Positions 23,424 through 28,972 of a stretch of DNA of 28,972 bases are shown here, piece after piece. The position numbers and the translations under genes were made by a program. Each line of letters begins with the position of its first letter. Within the stretch, counting starts at the first letter, position 1. The notes beneath the pieces are model-generated. The model was not told the DNA's origin. It saw only the letters and a list, made by a program, of their open reading frames with translations, and ran no database searches. The stretch lies in the NCBI GenBank assembly GCA_938008555.1, contig CALLKE010000142.1:1-28972 (forward strand), in the 5' to 3' direction. Origin of the DNA: an uncultured Pedobacter sp. GTDB taxonomy: Bacteria > Bacteroidota > Bacteroidia > Sphingobacteriales > Sphingobacteriaceae.

Positions 23424-23455
23424 AAAAAGGGGCTTGATAGAGCCCCTTTTTGTTT
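23424..23455 (+). terminator. Intrinsic terminator of secDF
   Basis: AAAAAGGGGCT and AGCCCCTTTTT form an 11-base perfect stem around a TGATAG loop, ending in a T-rich run, 20 bases after the secDF stop. The GC core is strong. The flanking A and T tracts make it able to work in both directions. Confidence 0.9.
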
Positions 23456-24025
23456 AGAGAAGTACTTTTCCACTCTACCTTATACTTTAATTTACAAGCA
23501 CTCTTCTTGTTGGCTGATCCCTTTATAACTCGAACAATATTGTAACTCTCTGTACAATTGGTTCGCTGTACTTCTCTTTGTGGCGAAAGTTTAACAGCTC
23601 CCTCTAATAGGCTTCTTCAATCACTTTTCTTAACAAATATCGACTGATAAGTCTATTTTATGATAATTGTTGTTTTTTTATTTATTATTTTTTTTCATTT
23701 TAATTAAAAAAATAACTTTACGTTGCTTTTTGTAATTTTAATGTATTAGGTTGGTAGGCACTAATAATTTATCTAGTGGATAGTGGCGATACCATTTTTT
23801 GAATGATTCTATGGCTGGTTTTAGAGTGTAAGAATTGTTTATTATATGGTTTTGTCTACATGTCTTCTTTGTGCTCTGGATTTGCTGGTCTATAGTGTCT
23901 CCTTTTTCTGGAATTTACTAGTTCAATAATAATTGTTGAAACAAGTGGCAGCATATGGTGTGCAAGCCAGATGTCATAAAATACAATAATCTTAGAAATC
24001 AGACCCGTACCCAAATCGGACTCGT
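23456..24025 (+). other. Non-coding region upstream of the Ig-repeat gene
   Basis: About 570 bases with no supported gene, tRNA or CRISPR repeat. An extreme AT stretch lies at about 23655-23740, followed by mixed sequence. I found no exact TAnnTTTG box, although a promoter for the next gene must lie here. The region could serve as a long 5' leader. Confidence 0.5.
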
Positions 24026-27000
24026 ATGAAGAAAACTTTACTTATTGGATGTATTAAAACTATCTGCGTTAGCTTATTAAGCTTTTTCATCTTTTCCTTT
24101 AATGCTCAAGCGCAGTTACTTAACCAAACTTTAACCATTACTTCCCCCAATACGCTCCCTGTACAAGGAACTTTAGTGGCTACAGCAAGTTCTACGGCTG
24201 CACTTGGTTTAGGTGGATCGATCGTTTTTTCAATTACCTCAGGCAGTGGTTCGGCAACAGTAAATGCAACGAGTGGTTTGATTACGGGTATTGGATCGGG
24301 CACAGTGACTTTGGTTGCATCTACAGCGGGCAACTTGGTTTATGCTCCAGCTACGACAAGTCAGATCCTAAACATCACCTCTACTACCCCAACTTTAAGT
24401 ATCACTTCTGCTAACACGTTAAATGTGAATGAAACTCTGACAGCTACGGTCAGTACGACTGCTATTAATAGCAGTGGTGGGGGAATTACGTATGCGATTG
24501 TCGCGGGCAGTGGCTCAGCTACGGTAAACTCTACTACGGGCTTTGTTACAGCTATTAGCGTAGGTACAGTAACTTTGACAGCTACATCGGCAGGTGATGC
24601 GAATTACTATCCAGCAAGTGCCAGTCAGTTAATCACCATCAACAAAACTACGCCAACATTAACGATCATTTCTGCTAATACTGTGAATGTGAATGGCGCT
24701 TTGACTGTTACAACAAGCACGAATGCCACTGGTGGCCGTGGTGGATTAATCACTTATGCGATAGCGACAGGTAGTGGTTCAGCAACCATTAATTCAGGTA
24801 CAGGTTTGCTTATAGGATATAGTGCGGGCACTGTAACTGTAACAGCAACATCCGCGGGTGATACAAACTATTATTCAACAAGTGTGAGCCAATTGATTAC
24901 CATCAATAAAACTACGCCAACATTAACAATCACTTCTGCTGATACTGTGAATGTTAATGGGTCCTTGACTGCTACAACAAACACGAGTGCCACCGGTGGT
25001 CGCGGAGGTGCGTTTGGTTATTCGATTCTTGCAGGCAGTGGGTCAGCGACAGTGAATCCAAGTACCGGTTTGATTAACGGAGTTAGTGCGGGCACGGTAA
25101 TCTTGATGGTAAGCTCTGCCGGTGATTCGAGCTACAATTCAGCTAGTGCCAGTCAGGTATTGATAATTAATATGATAACGCCTACGTTAACGATTACTTC
25201 GTCAAATCAGTTGAATGTAGACGGTAGTTTAAGTGCGACTGTGGTAACTACAGCTACTGATGGTCGAGGAGGGGCATTTAGTTATTCGATTCTTGGTGGC
25301 AGTGGTTCAGCGACCGTTGATCCGAGCACAGGTTTGATTAGTGGTGTTGGAGCGGGTACGGCTATTTTGTTGGTGAGTTCCGCAGGAGACGCAAGTTACA
25401 ACCCGGCTAGTGCAACTCAGCTACTGACAGTTAATGTGATAACGCCTACGTTAACGATCACTTCATCAAATCAGTTGAATGTAGATGGTAGTTTAAGTGC
25501 GACTGTAGTGACTACAGCTACTGGTGGTCTAGGAGGCGAATTTAGCTATTCAATTCTTGGTGGCAGTGGTTCAGCGACAGTAGATTCCTCTAGTGGTTTG
25601 ATTAGTGGTATAGGATCTGGTACGGTTACCTTGCAGGTGAGTTCCGCAGGAGATGCAAGTTACAATCCTGCTAGTACAAGCCAGGTATTGACGATTAATA
25701 TGATAACACCCACGTTAACGATCAGCTCCGGCAATATGGTGAATGTAGGCGGTAGCTTAAGTGCGACTGTAGTAACTACGGCCACTGATGGTCGTGGTGG
25801 TGCAATTACCTTTGTGATCTTTGGTGGTAGTGGCTCTGCTACGGTGGACTCAAATACAGGTTTAATTAATGGAATTAGTGCAGGTACAGTTACATTAACA
25901 GCAAGCTCATCGGGTGATACTAGCTATTATCCATCCTCTGCCAGTCAGTTAATTGTGATTAGTAAAAATACACCAACCTTGACAATCAGCCTATTTGGTA
26001 CACTACAAATAGGGGGTGCTAGTGTAACGGCTATTGCACATACAACAGCCATGGGGGGTATGGGAGGATTAATTACATATTCAATTACAGGTGGTAGTGG
26101 ATCTGCAACAATTAATTCGACAACAGGTTTAATTAATACTATTAGTGCTGGAACAATTACATTAACAGCCAGCTCAGCTGGCGACACCAATTATAATGCA
26201 ACTAGTGTGAGCCAAGGATTTACAATTAATAAGAATACACCTGTTTTGGCATTTAATATGGTAAATTCTGTGAATGTAGATGCAACGATTCAATGTGCAA
26301 TAAGTACAACCGCAAATAATGGAGGTATAATAACCTACAGTGTTATGTATGGAACAGGTATTGCCATTTTAAATTCAGGAACAGGTGGTATACTGACGGG
26401 AGTCCAAGTTGGCAGCGTTATCTTGACAGCTACCTCTGCAGCGACTGCTAATTATAGTTCGACTTCAATAAGTCAAACAATCATGATTTACAGGGCTACT
26501 CCAACTTTAACTGTTACCTCGGCTAATAGCATGATTGTAGGCCATACCTTAACAGCTAAAGTAAATACGTCAGCTACGTATAATCGTGGTGGAACAGTTA
26601 CATTCTCAATCATTGCAGGCAGTGGGTCTGCCACAGTAAATCCAAGCACAGGTTTAATTACAGCGATTTCTGCAGGTACAGTAACCTTAGTGGCGATGTC
26701 AGCAGGGAATGCAAACTATTATCCAGGCACAGTTACGCAAGTAATTACAATTAGTAGCAGTATGCTTATGGCCGAAATTCCAGCAAAAACACCGATAGAA
26801 AATGGTTATAATACCACCAATGAACGTGATGGGGTGGTTGATTTAGGAGTAGTTGCCTCCAAAGCACTTTCGCCCAATGGAGATGGCTATAATGATACAT
26901 TCATTATTCAGAATATCGAGAAGTACCCAAGTAATGAAGTAGTGATTGCCAATAGAAGTGGCGAAGCAGTGTTTAAAGCTGAGGGATATAATAATGACAC

Positions 27001-27127
27001 AATCCTTTTTGCTGGAAGGTCTCGCACAGGTGTTGAGTTACCAGATGGTATGTATTATTACACTGTTATATTCTACAACCAAGGTAAAATGAATAAATGT
27101 GTAGGGTATTTCAAATTGAGGAGGTAA
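24026..27127 (+). CDS. Large Ig-like repeat surface protein with T9SS type B sorting domain
   Basis: A 1033-residue exported protein. A signal peptide (hydrophobic residues 12-25, probable cut after NAQA) is followed by ten tandem Big_2-like Ig repeats, each about 88 residues. Repeat units start with TPTLTITSxNxxNVxG and carry the GSGSATVNxxTGLI and SAGTVTLTATSAGDxNYxPAS blocks. From about residue 940 comes a type B C-terminal sorting domain (LSPNGDGYNDTFIIQNIEKYP, then PDGMYYYTVIFYNQGK and a final basic LRR), which directs secretion by the type IX system. The usual FNRWG motif is ANRSG here. No enzyme domain is visible, so adhesion or a structural role at the cell surface is the reasonable guess. 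Neighbouring genes give no further clue. Confidence 0.9.
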   Translation: MKKTLLIGCIKTICVSLLSFFIFSFNAQAQLLNQTLTITSPNTLPVQGTLVATASSTAALGLGGSIVFSITSGSGSATVNATSGLITGIGSGTVTLVASTAGNLVYAPATTSQILNITSTTPTLSITSANTLNVNETLTATVSTTAINSSGGGITYAIVAGSGSATVNSTTGFVTAISVGTVTLTATSAGDANYYPASASQLITINKTTPTLTIISANTVNVNGALTVTTSTNATGGRGGLITYAIATGSGSATINSGTGLLIGYSAGTVTVTATSAGDTNYYSTSVSQLITINKTTPTLTITSADTVNVNGSLTATTNTSATGGRGGAFGYSILAGSGSATVNPSTGLINGVSAGTVILMVSSAGDSSYNSASASQVLIINMITPTLTITSSNQLNVDGSLSATVVTTATDGRGGAFSYSILGGSGSATVDPSTGLISGVGAGTAILLVSSAGDASYNPASATQLLTVNVITPTLTITSSNQLNVDGSLSATVVTTATGGLGGEFSYSILGGSGSATVDSSSGLISGIGSGTVTLQVSSAGDASYNPASTSQVLTINMITPTLTISSGNMVNVGGSLSATVVTTATDGRGGAITFVIFGGSGSATVDSNTGLINGISAGTVTLTASSSGDTSYYPSSASQLIVISKNTPTLTISLFGTLQIGGASVTAIAHTTAMGGMGGLITYSITGGSGSATINSTTGLINTISAGTITLTASSAGDTNYNATSVSQGFTINKNTPVLAFNMVNSVNVDATIQCAISTTANNGGIITYSVMYGTGIAILNSGTGGILTGVQVGSVILTATSAATANYSSTSISQTIMIYRATPTLTVTSANSMIVGHTLTAKVNTSATYNRGGTVTFSIIAGSGSATVNPSTGLITAISAGTVTLVAMSAGNANYYPGTVTQVITISSSMLMAEIPAKTPIENGYNTTNERDGVVDLGVVASKALSPNGDGYNDTFIIQNIEKYPSNEVVIANRSGEAVFKAEGYNNDTILFAGRSRTGVELPDGMYYYTVIFYNQGKMNKCVGYFKLRR
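24110..26760 (+). repeat. Tandem array of about 264-base units inside the Ig-repeat gene
   Basis: Unit boundaries (TPT codons) fall at about 24386, 24650, 24914, 25178, 25442, 25706, 25970, 26234 and 26495, plus a more divergent first unit before them. Period is 264 bases except the ninth (261). The units at 25178-25441 and 25442-25705 are the most similar at DNA level, including the same TTAACGAT.A word and long shared blocks, so they are the latest duplication. Confidence 0.9.
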
Positions 27128-27416
27128 TTGTGGGGTGGGTGTTTAACCTAATATGATATTTTTTGAGATTGCTAAAATCTACAAGATGCTATTAGTATCA
27201 AAACGAAAAGTGCAAAAAATACCCCTGTAATTTGAAGAAAGTTCTTACAGACCACCGTCAAATTCAGGGGTATTTCAATCCCCAAATCACCATTAATAAC
27301 TACAATTGTTAATTAGTCTTGACACAGTTTATTTTACACTCCCGTTAAAAATTGCCATTTTATTCGTTTTAAGTCCATTGGGCTGTTTTGGTTTAGATTT
27401 TAGGGTGTGGTATTAC
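27128..27416. other. Intergenic region between convergent genes
   Basis: 289 bases between the Ig-repeat gene and the helicase gene, which converge. The main content is a 59-base inverted-repeat structure. No gene seen. Confidence 0.5.
27217..27275. terminator. Long inverted repeat, probable bidirectional terminator
   Basis: AAATACCCCTGTAATTT (27217-27233) pairs with AAATTCAGGGGTATTT (27260-27275) with one bulged base. A smaller AAGAA/TTCTT hairpin sits in the loop. On the minus strand the outer arm runs into TATTTTTTG, giving a T-run that suits termination of the helicase gene. On the plus strand it follows the Ig-repeat gene by 90 bases. Confidence 0.5.
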
Positions 27417-28850
27417 TTACTTTCTGAAATCTGGATTCGATTTACATAGATTCATTTCTTCATTAAACCAGAATCCTGACTTGAATTTTTTTTCTTCTGG
27501 ATAATCTGAGTTAATCTTATTCAAGCGTTCTTTGATATACTCAAATTCAGGTTTGCTAATTGAGCTATTTTTGCCCATTAAATAGGCTTTGTAAGCCTTG
27601 TAACTGGAAAGGAGCTTATATCCTTTTGAGTCTGCAGTTTGGAAAAAATCTTCAAATATGAGGAGCCGTTCTCTTTCTTCTGGCAGCTCAATTAATGCTA
27701 ATCCTTCTACTTCAATAGGTCGCTTTTTACCAACTCGAATTTTATCCAAGGCTGCGAATTGATAATTAAATCTAGCTGTATTTTTGTTCCTTTTAATACT
27801 ATTTAATGACCAATATCTATTTATGGTTGACTGGCCGTGTTCAACCCATAACCCCGCATTATCTAGTATTAATCCATATTTTTTGTTTTTGGAAGTTCGC
27901 ATAACCCGGCCAGTCATTTGCAAATACAATGCCAGCGATTTGGTTGGTCGTGCAAGCTGCACAACCTCGCACTCTGGAAAATCAAAACCTTCAGTGATAA
28001 TTCCTACGTTGCTTATGACATTAATTTCTTTTCGTTTGAAAGCGGCAATAATGTTATTTCTTTCTGTTTTAGGGGTTTTTGCATCAATATGTTCTGCAGT
28101 AATTCCTATGTTTTTATATTGTTCAACAATTGTTTGGCTATGCTCTATGTCGACAGCAAATACAATTGTTGATTTTTTCCATGCCTTTTCTACGTAGGAT
28201 TCAATTATGTTACCCATTATTCCATCTTGTATCATTACATTTTTCAGCATTTGTGGAATGTAATCACCTCGTTGTTGTTTTACATCTCTCAAATTTGGAT
28301 GTGAACACACGAAATGTTTTATTCTTGACAGATAACCTTGCTCTATAAACGTACTTATCATCATTGATGGTATTAATACCTCAAATAAATCATCGAATCC
28401 TTCGCCGTTAGATCGAATAGGTGTAGCTGTTACGCCTAGAAATTTGGCATTGGGATATATTGACCACAGTTTGGCATACGAGTTTGCCTTTGCATGATGG
28501 CATTCATCAATGATAATCAGATTGGCTTCTGGGTTATCTCTTCTTGATAAAGTTTGTATGGAGGCAATTTGTACAATCTTAGAAGAATCAGATTCTGTGC
28601 CAGCCATGATTATTCCCGCCTCGACTCCATAGTGCTTCAGTTTATCTTGAATTTGTTCTACCAATTCCTTTCGATGTGCTATAACAAGAATTTTTTTCTG
28701 TTGCTCATACCCTTTTTTTACAATTTCTGAAAATAGAATAGTTTTACCAGTTCCAGTAGGCATCTGAAAAAGAACACTCCGCTTGCCATTTCGCCACTCA
28801 GCGAAAATTTTCTTAATACCTTCTGATTGATATGGTCTTAGTTTGTCCAA
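27417..28850 (-). CDS. SF2 DEAD/DEAH-type helicase (RadD/YejH-like core)
   Basis: ATP-dependent nucleic-acid helicase or translocase of 477 residues. Motifs in order: Q-like LRPYQSEGI at the start, Walker A MPTGTGKT (30-37), Walker B DECH (115-118), motif III TATP (141-144), FAVDIEHSQ (second RecA domain), NVGIITEGFDFPE (motif V region) and QMTGRVMR (311-318, motif VI). The core resembles RadD/YejH and the UvrB-like helicase group, but the zinc-binding Cys cluster and longer C-terminus of RadD are not seen, so I do not use that gene symbol. The C-terminal about 100 residues are Lys/Glu-rich and unassigned. Such proteins occur in repair and in mobile-element defence loci; no partner gene lies in the window. 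Confidence 0.88.
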   Translation of the reverse strand: MDKLRPYQSEGIKKIFAEWRNGKRSVLFQMPTGTGKTILFSEIVKKGYEQQKKILVIAHRKELVEQIQDKLKHYGVEAGIIMAGTESDSSKIVQIASIQTLSRRDNPEANLIIIDECHHAKANSYAKLWSIYPNAKFLGVTATPIRSNGEGFDDLFEVLIPSMMISTFIEQGYLSRIKHFVCSHPNLRDVKQQRGDYIPQMLKNVMIQDGIMGNIIESYVEKAWKKSTIVFAVDIEHSQTIVEQYKNIGITAEHIDAKTPKTERNNIIAAFKRKEINVISNVGIITEGFDFPECEVVQLARPTKSLALYLQMTGRVMRTSKNKKYGLILDNAGLWVEHGQSTINRYWSLNSIKRNKNTARFNYQFAALDKIRVGKKRPIEVEGLALIELPEERERLLIFEDFFQTADSKGYKLLSSYKAYKAYLMGKNSSISKPEFEYIKERLNKINSDYPEEKKFKSGFWFNEEMNLCKSNPDFRK

Positions 28851-28940
28851 ATTAGTAGAGCTAAATAGGGGACGCCTAGTTTATAAATACATCATACATG
28901 AAATCCATTGTGTATATGAGGTTGTTTACTGTTTTTAGTT

Positions 28941-28948
28941 CAAATTTA
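28941..28948 (-). promoter_or_regulatory. -7 box (TAAATTTG) for the helicase gene
   Basis: Exact TAnnTTTG match on the minus strand, 90 bases upstream of the helicase ATG. The rather long leader makes the assignment tentative. Confidence 0.35.
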
Positions 28949-28972
28949 TTGTGTATTTAATTTTTTGATAAA

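Noticed and set aside
24386..26760. CRISPR or other spacer-repeat array
   Set aside because: The repeats are 264-base in-frame protein-domain units without spacers.
27417..28850. Helicase as part of a restriction or defence system
   Set aside because: No methylase, nuclease or other defence gene is present in the window, so the claim has no support here.

Overview
The window reads as AT-rich chromosomal DNA of a Bacteroidota bacterium, most likely Sphingobacteriia- or Chitinophagia-like. The evidence is a tsaE-alanine dehydrogenase pair, a fused secDF, a protein ending in a T9SS type B (gliding-motility type) sorting domain, and several TAnnTTTG promoter -7 boxes. The sequence alone does not give a genus.

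Layout. 117-5751 (minus strand) is a czcCBA-type heavy-metal RND efflux operon: TolC-like outer-membrane protein, lipoprotein adaptor, HME-RND permease. 6023-7732 (plus) carries tsaE and an alanine-dehydrogenase-family gene. After a 626-base non-coding stretch, 8359-13971 holds six co-directional genes that look like one lipid or aminoketone biosynthesis unit: alpha-oxoamine synthase, acyl-CoA dehydrogenase homologue, SCP2-like protein, APC permease, short-chain dehydrogenase and a stand-alone acyl carrier protein. mnmE (14036-15424) follows with its own promoter.

Between mnmE and secDF (15425-20445) is an accessory block. It starts with a gene for a predicted 880-residue exported protein with a double-glycine leader, a Gly-rich segment, a very long charged coiled coil, a Ser/Thr-rich linker and a C-terminal NlpC/P60-like domain. 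That gene is interrupted by one in-frame TAA and by a frameshift at an A7 run that separates the catalytic Cys from the His. Two tandem secreted paralogues of unknown family come next, one with a type I signal peptide and one a lipoprotein, with near-identical 3' ends. A decayed VOC/glyoxalase-like gene closes the block. I read this as a possible cell-wall-directed effector with periplasmic immunity-like partners at the 3' end of mnmE, a gene end known to attract integrative elements.

The rest is secDF (20446-23403) with a strong terminator, a 622-base non-coding stretch, a 1033-residue surface protein of ten 88-residue Ig-like repeats with a type B sorting domain (24026-27127), a structured intergenic inverted repeat, and an SF2 DECH-box helicase on the minus strand (27417-28850).

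The two candidates for an undescribed system are the double-glycine/coiled-coil/NlpC-P60 gene with its paralogue pair, and the oxoamine synthase-ACP cluster. Both functional readings are inferences from domains and gene order.
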